Positions 51,531-61,683 of a stretch of 64,000 nt of DNA are shown here, in pieces. Position 1 is the stretch's first letter; each line of letters begins with the position of its first letter. This DNA comes from Aeromonas bestiarum. GTDB taxonomy: Bacteria > Pseudomonadota > Gammaproteobacteria > Enterobacterales > Aeromonadaceae. The position numbers were made by a program, and so were the translations under genes. Under the pieces are notes generated by a model. That model saw nothing but the letters and a program-made list of their open reading frames with translations, was not told where the DNA came from and searched no databases. Location: NCBI RefSeq assembly GCF_000819745.1, contig NZ_CDDA01000006.1, positions 76,436 to 140,435 on the forward strand, written 5' to 3'.

Positions 51531-51740
51531 CTAGTAGGGGCGTGGATTGGGCTCAATCCAGCCCATTGCCAGAGAGAGCAGCAAGATGGCGACCACCAGC
51601 AGAGAGAACAGGACGCGGCGACCCAGTGGAACCGACATCTTCCGAGCTGCCTGACCCGTGCTCAACATCAGCCAGAGAGCATGGAACAGCTGCCCTATGA
51701 TGAGCAGCAACATGAGCACCAGCACTATCTTGATCAACAT
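51531..51740 (-). CDS. Small twin-transmembrane protein (DUF2909-like), opposite strand in the oxidase cluster
   Basis: A 69-residue protein with two hydrophobic helices (about 3-25 and 43-62) joined by a basic loop (GQAARKMSVPLGRR). Sequence and location between subunit III and SURF1 genes fit the DUF2909 family. GGAGG lies eight bases before the ATG on the minus strand. It is transcribed against the rest of the cluster, so it either has its own promoter or is only made independently. Confidence 0.78.
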   Translation of the reverse strand: MLIKIVLVLMLLLIIGQLFHALWLMLSTGQAARKMSVPLGRRVLFSLLVVAILLLSLAMGWIEPNPRPY

Positions 51741-51758
51741 GTTAGGGCCCTCCAAAAG

Positions 51759-52484
51759 ATGCGCGACATGGCGACGTGGCATAAACAGCGACCATTCCAT
51801 CACAGGCGCTGGATCCTGCTGATATTCACTCTGGGTGTGTCTGCCGGTTTGTGCAAGCTGGCACTCTGGCAATGGCAGCGCGCGGCCGAAAAGGAGGCGT
51901 GGCTGGCCCATGTGGTCACCCTGCAGCAGGCGGTGCCATTGACGCTGACCGAGATCGACTGGCGGCAGGCTGAGCGTCTGGACGGTGCACCATTGCGGGG
52001 AAAGGTGGAGTGGGTGGCCCCCTATATCTGGCTGCTGGACAATCAGCTGGTCGAGCACGAGGCCGGATATGATGTGCTCATCCCGGTACGCGCCGACAGC
52101 CACTCCCCTCCATTGCTGGTGAATCTGGGCTGGCTTCCTGCCCCTGCGCAGCGCCAGCAGTTGCCACTCCCCGTCATTCCGGCAAGGTTCGAGCTTAACG
52201 GCCTGCTGCGGATCAAGCCCGGCGGCGTCTTGCTGGGACAGAACATAGAAGCGGGTCCCTATCCGAACCGGCTGCAAGCCATCAGGGTGGATAGCCTGAA
52301 CCGCATCAGTGGCTTGTCCCTCGTCGATGCCGTTTTTTACCAGCAGACGTCTCCTTTTATCTACCACTATCAACAGCATGTGATGCCGCCAGAGAAGCAC
52401 AGGGCCTATGCGGTGCAGTGGTTGGGACTGGCGCTGGTAGCGCTGTGTGGCGGTTGGGTGTTGAGCAGGAGGTCCGATGGATAA
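51759..52484 (+). CDS. SURF1-family cytochrome oxidase assembly protein
   Basis: A 241-residue protein with helices near each end (about 14-32 and 218-236) and a periplasmic loop, the SURF1 layout. It contains LALWQWQRAAEKEAWL, VLIPVRADSHSPPLLVNLGWLP and HRAYAVQWLGLALVALCGGW. SURF1 is involved in haem a delivery to subunit I. The start (51759 or 51768) has a poor ribosome binding site; frames upstream are antisense to the small gene. Its end overlaps the next gene by 8 bases. Confidence 0.88.
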   Translation: MRDMATWHKQRPFHHRRWILLIFTLGVSAGLCKLALWQWQRAAEKEAWLAHVVTLQQAVPLTLTEIDWRQAERLDGAPLRGKVEWVAPYIWLLDNQLVEHEAGYDVLIPVRADSHSPPLLVNLGWLPAPAQRQQLPLPVIPARFELNGLLRIKPGGVLLGQNIEAGPYPNRLQAIRVDSLNRISGLSLVDAVFYQQTSPFIYHYQQHVMPPEKHRAYAVQWLGLALVALCGGWVLSRRSDG

Positions 52485-52956
52485 GTGGAAGGTGCCTGTC
52501 GCATTTGCGTTGGTGATCCTGTTGCCTGTGGTGCTGGCCGCACTGACGTTGCGACAGGGCTGGTATGAACCCGGCACTCGCAACAAGGGACAATGGCTGA
52601 GCAAAGATGTCTACCTGCTGCAACCACTCCCGTCGAGCCAGACCAAATGGCGGCTGGTTTATCTGGAGGCCAGGCAGTGTGAGGCTGTATGTCAGCAGGT
52701 GCCGGTGCTGATGCAGCGGATCCGGAGCGCATTGGGCCGCAACCTGGACAAGCTGGCGCTGGTGCAACTGGTTGATGAGCCAGCGCCCGAGGCAGGCGCA
52801 GAGATCAAAACGGGGGACATCATGCTGGTGGACTCACAGGGGTTGGCCATACTGCGTTACGAGGTGCCTGCCAACACGGCGCAGTGGCCGCTGTTTGGCA
52901 AGGCAGTGCTGTCGGATGTGCAGCAGTTGCTCAAATATCAGCGAGGCCCTGAATGA
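52477..52956 (+). CDS. Membrane-anchored protein with a CxxxC motif, possible copper chaperone
   Basis: A 159-residue protein with one N-terminal helix (about 7-25) and a periplasmic domain. It contains RQCEAVCQQ with Cys68 and Cys72 spaced as in Sco copper chaperones (CxxxC). The surrounding KWRLVYLEARQCEAVC and QRIRSALGRN pattern fits a thioredoxin-like fold, but the usual later histidine of Sco is not obvious. No separate Sco gene is in the cluster. It overlaps SURF1 and ctaA genes, so it is part of the operon. Confidence 0.8.
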   Translation: MDKWKVPVAFALVILLPVVLAALTLRQGWYEPGTRNKGQWLSKDVYLLQPLPSSQTKWRLVYLEARQCEAVCQQVPVLMQRIRSALGRNLDKLALVQLVDEPAPEAGAEIKTGDIMLVDSQGLAILRYEVPANTAQWPLFGKAVLSDVQQLLKYQRGPE

Positions 52957-53972
52957 AGAGTCAGAAGATGCTGGCGTCGATCGCCATCGCCCTGGCGACG
53001 CTGGTCATACTGCTCGGCGCCTATACCCGGCTGACCGATGCCGGACTCGCGTGTCCCGACTGGCCGGGTTGTTACGGCTCTCTGGCCGTCCCTCAATCTG
53101 CGCATATCGATCGAGCCGCCCTGCTTTACCCGGAGAGCCCGCTGGAGCCCCACAAGGCGCGCAGTGAGATGGTGCATCGCTATTTCGCCGGAGCATTGGG
53201 TTGCATCATCGGGAGCCTGTTCATGCTGAGCTGGCGTTGCAAACAACGCCTACGCCGCATCGCCAGCGCGCTGCTCATCTTGGTGCTGGGTCAGGCCATG
53301 CTGGGCATGTGGACTGTGACGCTGGCCCTGCATCCTCTGGTCGTGATGGCCCATCTGCTGGGTGGATTCGCCATCCTGACCCTGCTGTGGTTGTATCGGG
53401 TCAACGTGACGACCGACCCCGCCAGGGCAAGCCCTGTCATCAGTGGTCAGGGCTTGCCCTGGCTGGGCAATCTGGCGTGCGCCGTGCTGCTGGTGCAGAT
53501 TGCCTTGGGTGGCTGGACCTCGGCCAATTATGCCGCCATGGCTTGCGTCGAACTGCCGGTCTGCCAGGATGGCTGGCAAAACCAGCTGGTGTGGGGAGAG
53601 GCTTTTCATCTGCCCCTGGGTCATGGCAGCTATGAGTTTGGCGTGCTGGGCAAGGAGGCGCGTCAGACGATCCACATAGCTCACCGCCTCGGAGCCCTGG
53701 GCACTGTCTTGCTGGTTGGAGCCTTCGCGCTCGGGCTGATCCGCCAGGGGCACCTATTGCGCCCCCTGGGGGTATTGTTGCTGGCCTTGTTGCTCATGCA
53801 GATTGCCTTGGGGTTGGCGAACGTCCATCTGGCCCTGCCACTGGCCAATGCTCTCGCGCACAACCTGGTGGCGGCACACCTGCTGGTGTGTTGTGTGCTG
53901 GCCCGTGGGCGGCTCTCTCGCCCCCATCTTTCCCCCTTGCTGTCGCCCGGGGCGATCAGGAGTCAGACATGA
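52953..53972 (+). CDS. ctaA: Haem A synthase (COX15/CtaA)
   Basis: A 339-residue membrane enzyme with eight helices in two four-helix bundles. It oxidises the methyl group of haem O to form haem A. Conserved elements are [22 protein letters not shown], the [11 protein letters not shown] histidine, [13 protein letters not shown] and [10 protein letters not shown]. It overlaps the genes on both sides by 4 bases. Confidence 0.96.
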   Translation: MKSQKMLASIAIALATLVILLGAYTRLTDAGLACPDWPGCYGSLAVPQSAHIDRAALLYPESPLEPHKARSEMVHRYFAGALGCIIGSLFMLSWRCKQRLRRIASALLILVLGQAMLGMWTVTLALHPLVVMAHLLGGFAILTLLWLYRVNVTTDPARASPVISGQGLPWLGNLACAVLLVQIALGGWTSANYAAMACVELPVCQDGWQNQLVWGEAFHLPLGHGSYEFGVLGKEARQTIHIAHRLGALGTVLLVGAFALGLIRQGHLLRPLGVLLLALLLMQIALGLANVHLALPLANALAHNLVAAHLLVCCVLARGRLSRPHLSPLLSPGAIRSQT

Positions 53973-54874
53973 ACAGCAAGTCATTGGCCCGCATCATAGA
54001 CATCCGGTTGCTGCGGGACTATTACCAGCTGACCAAGCCCAAGGTGGTGGCACTGCTCCTGCTGACTGCCTGGGTCGGCATGTTGCTGGCCGAGCCGACG
54101 GTGGCCTCGCTGGACAACATGGTCTCCGGGCTGGTGGGGATAGGGTTGTTAGCCGCAGCGGCGGCGGCCATGAACCATATCCTGGACCGTGGCATTGATG
54201 CACAGATGCGCAGAACGCGCTGGCGACCGGTCGCCACTGGGCGGATCGGCACCAAACCGGCGATGGCGTTTGCGCTCTGGCTGGCCCTGCTGGGCTTTGC
54301 CTTGCTCTATTGGGGCGTGAATCCTCTGACAGCCTGGCTGACCCTGGCCAGCCTGTTTGGCTATGCGGTCGTCTACACCCTGCTGCTGAAGCGGGCCACA
54401 CCACAGAACATCGTCATCGGCGGGCTGGCGGGAGCCATGCCGCCGCTGCTTGGCTGGACCAGCATCACGGGGCAGCTCTCGGCCGAGCCCTGGCTGCTGG
54501 TGATGATCATCTTCGCCTGGACGCCGCCGCATTTCTGGGCGCTGGCAATCCATAGACGAGATGAGTATGCCGGCGCCAATATACCCATGCTGCCGGTCAC
54601 CCATGGCATAGCGTTTACCAAGACGGCGATCCTGCTCTATCTGCTGATGCTGACCCTGATCTGCCTGCTACCCTATCTGATCGGCATGTCGGGCCTGCTC
54701 TACCTGATAGGCAGCCTGATGTTGAACCTCTTGTTCTGCTGGCATGGCTGGTTGCTGAAGTACTCGGAGCGGCCCGGTCAGGCGATGCGGACTTTCCGTT
54801 TCTCCATCTACCACCTGATGCTGCTGTTTGGTCTGCTGATCCTGGATCACCATTGGCTGTGGCGGCTGTCCTAG
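53969..54874 (+). CDS. ctaB: Protohaem IX farnesyltransferase (haem O synthase)
   Basis: A 301-residue UbiA-type prenyltransferase with about nine helices that makes haem O, the substrate of CtaA. The first aspartate motif [19 protein letters not shown] and the second region [21 protein letters not shown] are intact. The start codon overlaps the ctaA stop as ATGA. Last gene of the cluster, before a strong hairpin. Confidence 0.97.
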   Translation: MNSKSLARIIDIRLLRDYYQLTKPKVVALLLLTAWVGMLLAEPTVASLDNMVSGLVGIGLLAAAAAAMNHILDRGIDAQMRRTRWRPVATGRIGTKPAMAFALWLALLGFALLYWGVNPLTAWLTLASLFGYAVVYTLLLKRATPQNIVIGGLAGAMPPLLGWTSITGQLSAEPWLLVMIIFAWTPPHFWALAIHRRDEYAGANIPMLPVTHGIAFTKTAILLYLLMLTLICLLPYLIGMSGLLYLIGSLMLNLLFCWHGWLLKYSERPGQAMRTFRFSIYHLMLLFGLLILDHHWLWRLS

Positions 54875-54954
54875 GGAAAGCCATCTGCCTTTGAGTTTCA
54901 GGGGCTTGGGATGGGGACAATTCAGGGGCGCAGTGCGGGGGAAACGGCTCAAGT

Positions 54955-54988
54955 GACAAGGCTGGCCCAGGGCCAGCCTTGTCGTTTT
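54955..54988 (+). terminator. Terminator of the cytochrome oxidase cluster
   Basis: A 13-bp stem (GACAAGGCTGGCC and complement), loop CAG, then GTTTT. It is convergent with patD, whose stop codon touches it. Confidence 0.85.
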
Positions 54989-56418
54989 CAGAGCTTGACC
55001 ATGATGTGGCGCGGCACAGTGTAATCCTCCAGTGCGTAGAGGGAGAGATCCTTGCCGTAGCCGGACATCTTCATGCCGCCGTGGGGCATCTCCGAGGTGA
55101 GCATGAAGTGGGTGTTGATCCAGGTGCAACCATATTGCAGGTGGCTGGCTACCTTGCTGGCGAGGCTCAGATCCCGGGTCCAGACCGAGGAGGCGAGACC
55201 GTAGTCCGAGTCGTTGGCCCACTGCACCACCTGCTCGGCGTCGTTGAAGCGAGTTACCGACACCACTGGGCCGAACACCTCGCGCCGCACTATCTCATCC
55301 TCTTGGCGGGCGCCAACGATCAGGGTCGGCTCGAAGAAGAAGCCGTTGCCGGGGCGGATCTTGCCCCCCGCTGTCACCTCCACGTGGCCGCTGCTCTGGG
55401 CCCGTTCCACGAAGCTGGCTACTCTGTTGCGTTGCCGGTCCGAGATGAGCGGCCCCATCTCCACCCCTTCCTCACGCTGGCTGCCCACCTTGATGGAAGC
55501 CACCGCATCCGTCATGGCGGCGACGAACTTGTCGTAGATCTTGCCCTGGGCGTAGATGCGGCAGGCTGCGGTGCAATCTTGCCCCGCGTTGTAGAAGCCG
55601 AAGGTGCGAATGCCGGCCACCACGGCCTCCAGATCCGCATCGTCGAAGATGATGACGGGCGCCTTGCCCCCCAGCTCCAGGTGGGTGCGCTTCATGGTAC
55701 GGGCGGCGCTCTGCAGTATCTTCTGGCCGGTGGCGATGTCACCGGTCAGCGACACCATGCGCACCAGCGGGTGCTCCACCAGCGGCGCCCCCACGCTCTC
55801 GCCCCGGCCGCAGACGATGTTGATGACGCCGCGCGGGAAGAGCTCGCTGGCGAGCTCCGCCAGGCGCAGGGCGGTGAGCGGGGTCTGCTCGGAGGGCTTG
55901 AGCACCACAGTATTGCCGGCGGCCAGCACGGGGGCCATCTTCCAGGCGGCCATCATCAACGGATAGTTCCAGGGGGCGATACTGCCCACCACACCTATGG
56001 GATCCCGGCGGATCATGCTGGTGTGCCCCTCGATATACTCCCCCGCCAGCGGCCCCTGCAGGCAGCGGGCCGCGCCGGCGAAGAAGCGGAAGCAGTCCAC
56101 CACAGCCGGCAGCTCGTCGTTCAGCACAGCCAGATAGGGCTTGCCGCAGTTGAGGGATTCGAGCGCAGCGAACTCCTCGGCATGGCGCTCTATGGCATCG
56201 GCCAGGCGCAACAACAGGTTGCTGCGCTGGGCCGGGGTGGTGCGGCTCCACTGGGCGAAGGCGCGCTGGGCGCCGTTCACCGCGCGGTTCACTTGCTCGA
56301 ACGAGGCTTCGGGCACGGAGGCGAGCAACTCGCCGGTGGCCGGGTTGAGGATGGGCTCGGCCGGGCCGTCTCCGGTGATGAACTGGCCGTCGATCAAGAG
56401 TTGGGTAGAGAGTTTCAT
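54988..56418 (-). CDS. patD: Gamma-aminobutyraldehyde dehydrogenase
   Basis: A 476-residue NAD-dependent aldehyde dehydrogenase. The catalytic cysteine is Cys282 ([13 protein letters not shown]) and the catalytic Glu is in LELGGKAP (Glu248). The GQDC and SVWTRD segments are as in YdcW/PatD, which oxidises 4-aminobutanal to GABA in putrescine breakdown. It is the last gene of the ydcSTUV-patD operon, the same order as E. coli, which supports the assignment. Confidence 0.93.
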   Translation of the reverse strand: MKLSTQLLIDGQFITGDGPAEPILNPATGELLASVPEASFEQVNRAVNGAQRAFAQWSRTTPAQRSNLLLRLADAIERHAEEFAALESLNCGKPYLAVLNDELPAVVDCFRFFAGAARCLQGPLAGEYIEGHTSMIRRDPIGVVGSIAPWNYPLMMAAWKMAPVLAAGNTVVLKPSEQTPLTALRLAELASELFPRGVINIVCGRGESVGAPLVEHPLVRMVSLTGDIATGQKILQSAARTMKRTHLELGGKAPVIIFDDADLEAVVAGIRTFGFYNAGQDCTAACRIYAQGKIYDKFVAAMTDAVASIKVGSQREEGVEMGPLISDRQRNRVASFVERAQSSGHVEVTAGGKIRPGNGFFFEPTLIVGARQEDEIVRREVFGPVVSVTRFNDAEQVVQWANDSDYGLASSVWTRDLSLASKVASHLQYGCTWINTHFMLTSEMPHGGMKMSGYGKDLSLYALEDYTVPRHIMVKL

Positions 56419-56447
56419 GGTTGCATCCTTGCACGGGCGTTGAGTTG

Positions 56448-57269
56448 TTACTTGCCACTGCCGGCGACATCCTGGCCGTCGCGGGTGAGGTAGTAGGCAA
56501 GCAGAATGGGGATAGTGGTGAAGGCCACTATGATGAGGGCCACCACGTTGGTGACGGGGCGATCGCGGGGGCGGATCAGCTCCTGATACATCCAGATGGG
56601 CAGCGTGGTCTGCTGGCCCGCGGTGAAGGTGGTGACGATTACCTCGTCAAAGCTCAGCGCAAACGCCAGCATGCCCCCCGCCAGCAGCGCCGTGGCGAGA
56701 TTGGGCAGGATCACGTAGCGCAGGGTCTGGAAGCCGTCGGCGCCGAGATCCATGGACGCCTCGATCAGCGACGGGTTGGTGCGGCGAAAACGCGCCAGCG
56801 CATTGTTGTAGACCACTACCACACAAAACGTGGCGTGGCCTATGACTATGGTCCAGAAGCTGAACGGGATCTCCAGCAGGCCGTAGGCGGATCGCAGCGC
56901 TATGCCGGTGACTATGCCGGGCAGGGCGATGGGCAGCACCAGCAGCAGCGACACCACCTCCTGGCCGAAGAAGCGGCTGCGGGCAATGGCGCCTGCCGCC
57001 AGGGTGCCGAGCACCATGGCCGCCAGGGTAGCCAGCCCGGCCACCTCCAGCGACAGCTGGATGGCGCGCCACACATCGGGTCTGTTCAGGGTCACCTCGA
57101 ACCACTTCAGGGTCAGGCCGGGGGGCGGAAACTGGTAGCTCTTGCTCTCGCTGGTGAAGGCGTAGAGGAAGATGAACAGGATCGGGATGTGCAGGAACAG
57201 CAGCCCGCCGATGGCGGCATACTTGAGCAGACCGGAGGCCTGATTCACGGGTGGATTAGAGCGCATCAA
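56448..57269 (-). CDS. ydcV: ABC transporter permease (polyamine type)
   Basis: A 273-residue inner-membrane permease with six helices and the EAA loop [22 protein letters not shown]. It is the PotI-type partner of the upstream permease. Its start overlaps the end of ydcU by 14 bases. Predicted to transport putrescine or a related compound. Confidence 0.93.
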   Translation of the reverse strand: MMRSNPPVNQASGLLKYAAIGGLLFLHIPILFIFLYAFTSESKSYQFPPPGLTLKWFEVTLNRPDVWRAIQLSLEVAGLATLAAMVLGTLAAGAIARSRFFGQEVVSLLLVLPIALPGIVTGIALRSAYGLLEIPFSFWTIVIGHATFCVVVVYNNALARFRRTNPSLIEASMDLGADGFQTLRYVILPNLATALLAGGMLAFALSFDEVIVTTFTAGQQTTLPIWMYQELIRPRDRPVTNVVALIIVAFTTIPILLAYYLTRDGQDVAGSGK

Positions 57270-58224
57270 AGGCTCCTAAGCGTTTCGCTATGGTGAGGTA
57301 GATGGCGATGATGAGGATCGGCACCAGCGAGAAGGCGGCGGCGAAGGGCAGGTTGCCCGCCGTGCCCTGCTGCATGTAGACCACCTGGCCTATATACATG
57401 GTCGAGTTGCCAATGATGCCGGGGATGATGTAGTCCCCCAGGGTCAGGGAGAAGGTGAAGATGGAGCCCGCCACCACGCCCGGCAATGCCAGCGGCAGTA
57501 TCAGGGTGCGAAAGGTCTGGGCCGGGGTGGCGCCGAGGTCGCTGCTCGCCTCCAGCAGGGAGCGCGGGATCCGCTCCACCGCCGCCTGGATGGGCAGTAT
57601 CATGAAGGGCAGCCAGACGTAGACGAAGACGATGAAGGTGCCGAGCCGCGAGAACGACAGCGAGGGGCCGCCTATCACCGGCAGGGAGAGGATGCCATCC
57701 AGCAGCCAGTCCAGTCCCAGACTGTCTGCCAGCCAGCTGATGACCCCCTCCTTGGCCAGGATCAGCTTCCAGGCATAGACCCGTACCAGATAGCTGGACC
57801 AGAGCGGCAGCATGATGCCGACGTAGAACAGGGCCCGGGTCTTGCCGCTGGTGTAACGCGCCATGTAGTAGGCGATGGGGAAGCCGAGCAGAGCGCAGGC
57901 CAGGGTCACCAGCAGCGACATGCCGACGGTGCGGCCTATGACGTCGAGGTTCTCCGCCCGCAGCAGGGCGACGAAATTTTGCAGTCCCAGCTCGTGGCGT
58001 ACCTGGCCGCTGAACTCATCCAGTCCGAAGAAGGCGTTGGAGAGCAGCATCAGCAGGGAGCCGACGTAGATGACGCCGAGCCAGATCAGCGGGGGGCCAA
58101 GCAGTATCCCCAGCAGCAGGCCGGGTCGACCGTAGAGCAGGGTGGAGAGGCGCCGCAGCGGACTGGATTGAGGGCTAACGGGGGCGTGGCTCATGGCAAG
58201 GCTCGCACTGTGGGGGAGGCTCAT
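57256..58224 (-). CDS. ydcU: ABC transporter permease (polyamine type)
   Basis: A 322-residue permease with about six helices after a 45-residue N-terminal extension. The EAA loop is [25 protein letters not shown]. PotH-type. The start overlaps the ydcT stop (ATGA). An in-frame ATG at residue 11 is an alternative start. Confidence 0.93.
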   Translation of the reverse strand: MSLPHSASLAMSHAPVSPQSSPLRRLSTLLYGRPGLLLGILLGPPLIWLGVIYVGSLLMLLSNAFFGLDEFSGQVRHELGLQNFVALLRAENLDVIGRTVGMSLLVTLACALLGFPIAYYMARYTSGKTRALFYVGIMLPLWSSYLVRVYAWKLILAKEGVISWLADSLGLDWLLDGILSLPVIGGPSLSFSRLGTFIVFVYVWLPFMILPIQAAVERIPRSLLEASSDLGATPAQTFRTLILPLALPGVVAGSIFTFSLTLGDYIIPGIIGNSTMYIGQVVYMQQGTAGNLPFAAAFSLVPILIIAIYLTIAKRLGAFDAL

Positions 58225-59234
58225 GGCTGAGCCCCTGACTCGGAGCCATTCAGGCGATGAATGGCCTGTTCCGGCCAGCTGAGGCTGACCCGGCTGCCAT
58301 GGGCCAGACGGGCCTGCCCCTCGTTGGGGTGGTTGACGATAAGCTCGAGCCGCTCACCCAGATCGACCCGGTAGCGTACGAAGTGACCCAGGTATTCCAC
58401 CTCGCGGATCTCGCCCGACCAGCCGGGGCTGCCGGCCTCACTGAGCCGGATCCGCTCCGGGCGCACCATCATCTGGCGCTCGTCACCGCACAGCCGTCTG
58501 GCCTGCTCCCCCTCGAACAGATTGACGGTGCCAACGAAACGGGCCACAAACGGTGTCGCCGGCGCGTCGTAGATGGTATCCGGTGCGGCTATCTGCTCTA
58601 TCTTGCCCTGATTGAAGATGCAGATGCGGTCGCTCATGGAGAGCGCCTCCTGCTGATCGTGGGTGACGAAGATGAAGGTGATGCCGAGCTGGCGCTGCAA
58701 TGCTTTCAGCTCGAGCTGCATCTGCTCGCGCAGCTTGAGATCGAGCGCCCCCAGCGGCTCGTCCAGCAGCAGGATGCGCGGCTGGTTGATCAGCGCCCGG
58801 GCGATGGCGATACGTTGGCGCTGGCCGCCGGAGAGCTGGCCCGGTTTGCGACTGCCGACGCCGGGCAGGCGTACCAGCTCCAGCATCTCGTCCACCTTGC
58901 GGTAACGCTCCGCCTTGGCCACGCCCTTGAGCATCAGGCCGTAGCCGATGTTGTCGCGCACATCCATGTTGGGGAAGAGGGCATAGTCCTGGAATACGGT
59001 GTTGAGGTTGCGATCGTAGGGCGGCACCCGGGAGCAGGGCTCACCGAACAGGCGGATCTCCCCCTCGCTCGGGTATTCGAAGCCGGCGATCATCCGCAGG
59101 CAGGTGGTCTTGCCGGAACCGCTCGGGCCAAGCAGGGTAAAAAACTCGCCGGAAGGGATCTGGAAGGAGATGTCGTCGACCGCCTTCACCTCGCCATAGT
59201 GGCGGCTGATGCGGTCAAATTGTACGGCGTTCAT
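58221..59234 (-). CDS. ydcT: ABC transporter ATP-binding protein (polyamine type)
   Basis: A 337-residue PotA-like ATPase. It has Walker A GPSGSGKTT, signature LSGGQRQRIAIARAL, Walker B ILLLDEPLGALD and the H-loop FVTHDQQEA, with a TOBE domain at about 275-330. It energises the YdcUV permease pair. Confidence 0.95.
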   Translation of the reverse strand: MNAVQFDRISRHYGEVKAVDDISFQIPSGEFFTLLGPSGSGKTTCLRMIAGFEYPSEGEIRLFGEPCSRVPPYDRNLNTVFQDYALFPNMDVRDNIGYGLMLKGVAKAERYRKVDEMLELVRLPGVGSRKPGQLSGGQRQRIAIARALINQPRILLLDEPLGALDLKLREQMQLELKALQRQLGITFIFVTHDQQEALSMSDRICIFNQGKIEQIAAPDTIYDAPATPFVARFVGTVNLFEGEQARRLCGDERQMMVRPERIRLSEAGSPGWSGEIREVEYLGHFVRYRVDLGERLELIVNHPNEGQARLAHGSRVSLSWPEQAIHRLNGSESGAQP

Positions 59235-59259
59235 GGAGCGTCCTTGTCTGTGCAGGGAT

Positions 59260-59281
59260 GGGCCGGACTCCTGTCCGGCCC
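59260..59281 (-). promoter_or_regulatory. Stem-loop between ydcS and ydcT
   Basis: Nine-base-pair stem GGGCCGGAC / GTCCGGCCC with a four-base loop and no T tract. Such hairpins after binding-protein genes usually protect the upstream mRNA or attenuate read-through, giving more binding protein than ATPase. Confidence 0.6.
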
Positions 59282-59308
59282 GCTGGGTTGCGCGTAGTCA
59301 GCTCAAGC

Positions 59309-60454
59309 TCAGCGACCACCCAGGATGGCGATATAGTCGGAGACCCAGCGATAGTAGGGCACGCAAGTCCCCTGGCTCTTGCACTGGGAGACGGGGGTAC
59401 GCCAGAAGTGCACCCGGTCGAAGTTGTCTATGCCGTTGGTCTTGCAGCCCTCTTTCCCCAGCAGGGCGTTGCCCTCACAGGCAGCGGGCACCACGGGCAC
59501 TGAGCCGAACCAGGAGGCGAGATCCCCCTGCAGCTTGTTGTTGAGGGAGTGCTCCAGCCACTGGTAGGCGCAGGTCAGGTTCTTGGCCTCGCTGTGTACC
59601 ATGCTGGTGTCGGCCCAGCCGGTGACTCCTTCCTTGGGCACAGTGGTGGCGATGGGCTGCTTGTCGGCGATCAGGGTGTTGGCCTGGAAGGGCCAGGAGT
59701 CGGAGGCCACCACCCCCTCGTTCTTGAAGTCATCGATCTGGACGAAGGCATCGTGCCAGTAGCGGCCCACCAGCTGGCGCTGTTTGCGCAGCAGCTCGAG
59801 GGAGGCCTTGTACTGATCCTCGTTCAGCTCGTAAGGGTCTTTGATGCCGAGCGCCGGCTGGTGGGTCATCAGATAGAGGGCGGCATCGGCGATGTGAATG
59901 GGGCCGTCGAAGGCCTGTACCCGTCCCTTGTTGGACTTGCCGTCCGGCAGTGTCTGCTCCTCGAACACCAGGCTCCAGGAGTCGGGGGCCTTGGGGAACA
60001 CCTTGGTGTTGTACATCAGTATGTTGCCGCCCCACTGGTAGGGCACGCCGTAGTGTTTTCCTTCCACAGTGTGCCAGGGTGCACTCTGCAGGCGGGGATC
60101 TATCTTGCTGTAGCTCGGAATAAGCGCCAGGTTGAGCGCCTGTACCTTGCCCCCTGCGATGAGGCGCAGGCTGGCGTCGCCGGAGGCGGTCACCAGATCG
60201 AAGCCCCCCTCGTTCATCAGCGCCACCATTTCGTCCGAGGTCGCCGCCGTCTTGACGCTGACCTTGCAGCCTGTCTCCTTCTCGAAGCCGGTTACCCAGT
60301 CGTAGTTCTTGTCGGTCTCGCCACGCTCTATGTAGCCGGCCCAGGCCACGATATTGAGTTGGCCTTCACCCTTGCCGAGTTCGGTGGGGGCAGCCTGGGT
60401 CTGGCCTGCCAGCAGGGCGGGGATCAGGGCCAGGGTCAGGGGGGTCAGTTTCAT
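59309..60454 (-). CDS. ydcS: Periplasmic substrate-binding protein (polyamine type)
   Basis: A 381-residue PotD/PotF-like binding protein with a signal peptide (about 1-21, ending TQA). LNIVAWAGYIERGETDKNYDWV and TAATSDEMVALMNEGGFDLVTASGD are the ligand-lobe segments. AAGGAG lies six bases before the start at 60454. First gene of the ydcSTUV-patD operon. E. coli YdcS is also reported to have polyhydroxybutyrate synthase activity; this is not testable here. Confidence 0.93.
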   Translation of the reverse strand: MKLTPLTLALIPALLAGQTQAAPTELGKGEGQLNIVAWAGYIERGETDKNYDWVTGFEKETGCKVSVKTAATSDEMVALMNEGGFDLVTASGDASLRLIAGGKVQALNLALIPSYSKIDPRLQSAPWHTVEGKHYGVPYQWGGNILMYNTKVFPKAPDSWSLVFEEQTLPDGKSNKGRVQAFDGPIHIADAALYLMTHQPALGIKDPYELNEDQYKASLELLRKQRQLVGRYWHDAFVQIDDFKNEGVVASDSWPFQANTLIADKQPIATTVPKEGVTGWADTSMVHSEAKNLTCAYQWLEHSLNNKLQGDLASWFGSVPVVPAACEGNALLGKEGCKTNGIDNFDRVHFWRTPVSQCKSQGTCVPYYRWVSDYIAILGGR

Positions 60455-60654
60455 CTTGCTCTCCTTGCATGATCGGAAACCATGGCGATACCGCAATGGC
60501 AATTAACATCCTGTTAACCAGTCATGAGCGTAGGAGAAGACGGTGGTAATGAGAATTTCAATTTTTAACGCCAGAGGTATCTGCTAAATCGATATCGAGT
60601 GCAGATGAATCTGAATTTCTGTGGCAAATACGGTCGTCAGGTCTCCGGGAACGG

Positions 60655-61578
60655 TTAGCGAGAGACCTGCTGGCGGGCCCGCAAGCGACTCTGATCCCGC
60701 ACAATGTCGATGAATTCGCGGGCAGTCCAATCCAGCCGCGAGCCGCGCCGCCACACCAGCCCTATGTCGATGGCGGGAATGGGCTCCTTGATGGTGCGGG
60801 CCTCGACCCGCTCCTGCTCCAGTGACCAGGGGCGATAGGCAAAGTCCGGCAACAGGGCAACCCCGAGCTGGCTGGCTACCAGGCTGCGTACCGCCTCCAC
60901 CGAGGCGGTGCGCAGCACGATGCGCGGCGCTATGCCGTAGCGGCGCAGGCCGCCGCCGATGATCTGGTCCAGCTGATCGGCGGTCAGCGAGATCATGGGC
61001 TCTTCGCCGAGTGCCTTGAGGGAGAGGGTAGATTCGGCGCAGAGGGGGTGGTTGGCGGCGAGCCAGACCCGCAGCGGCGAGCGGGTCAGCAGCTCGGTAT
61101 CGAACGCCTCCTGGCGGATGGTGCGGTTGGTCATCAGTATCCCCACGTCCACCTCGCCGTTGACTATCTGGTGCTCGAGATAGGGTTGTTCATCCTCCTT
61201 CACCTCGATCCGCACCGCCGGAAAGGCGCGGCGAAAGCGGCCGAGCGCCTCCGACAGGTAGTAACCGGCCACCAGGGTAGTGACCCCTATGGTGAGCTGG
61301 CCCTGATCCTGCTGGGCCACCGCCTTGAGGGACTGGCCTGCCTCCGTCATGGCACCGAGGATGCGGCGGGCGTGCAGCAGAAACTGGTGGCCCTGGGTGG
61401 TGAGGCTGACCCCGCGCGGATTGCGCTCGAACAGGGCGGCGCCCAGCTCGGTTTCCAGCTCGCGAATGGCGCTGGTGACTGCCGACTGGGAGATGTGCAG
61501 CTCGGCGGCGGCGCGGCTGACCGAGAAGCTGTCGGCCACGGCGACGAAATAGCGGATCTGGCGAAAGGTAAAGTTCAT
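60655..61578 (-). CDS. LysR-type transcriptional regulator
   Basis: A 307-residue regulator with the LysR helix-turn-helix (FRQIRYFVAVADSFSVSRAAAELHISQSAVTSAI in sections) and effector domain (about 90-295). It lies 200 bases upstream of ydcS on the same strand and just downstream of nhaC. It may control the ydc/pat operon, but it is also possible that its targets are elsewhere. The effector is unknown. Confidence 0.9.
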   Translation of the reverse strand: MNFTFRQIRYFVAVADSFSVSRAAAELHISQSAVTSAIRELETELGAALFERNPRGVSLTTQGHQFLLHARRILGAMTEAGQSLKAVAQQDQGQLTIGVTTLVAGYYLSEALGRFRRAFPAVRIEVKEDEQPYLEHQIVNGEVDVGILMTNRTIRQEAFDTELLTRSPLRVWLAANHPLCAESTLSLKALGEEPMISLTADQLDQIIGGGLRRYGIAPRIVLRTASVEAVRSLVASQLGVALLPDFAYRPWSLEQERVEARTIKEPIPAIDIGLVWRRGSRLDWTAREFIDIVRDQSRLRARQQVSR

Positions 61579-61641
61579 CTGGGCATCCTGCCACTCGCGA
61601 CTGGGGTGGCTGCCAGCTTAACCTCGAATCCCGCTCAAACA

Positions 61642-61664
61642 AAAGGCGCCGTGATGGCGCCTTT
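61642..61664 (-). terminator. Terminator downstream of nhaC
   Basis: Nine-base-pair stem AAAGGCGCC / GGCGCCTTT with loop GTGAT. It separates nhaC from the LysR gene. Confidence 0.8.
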
Positions 61665-61683
61665 GTCATTGATCTCGCAATGA

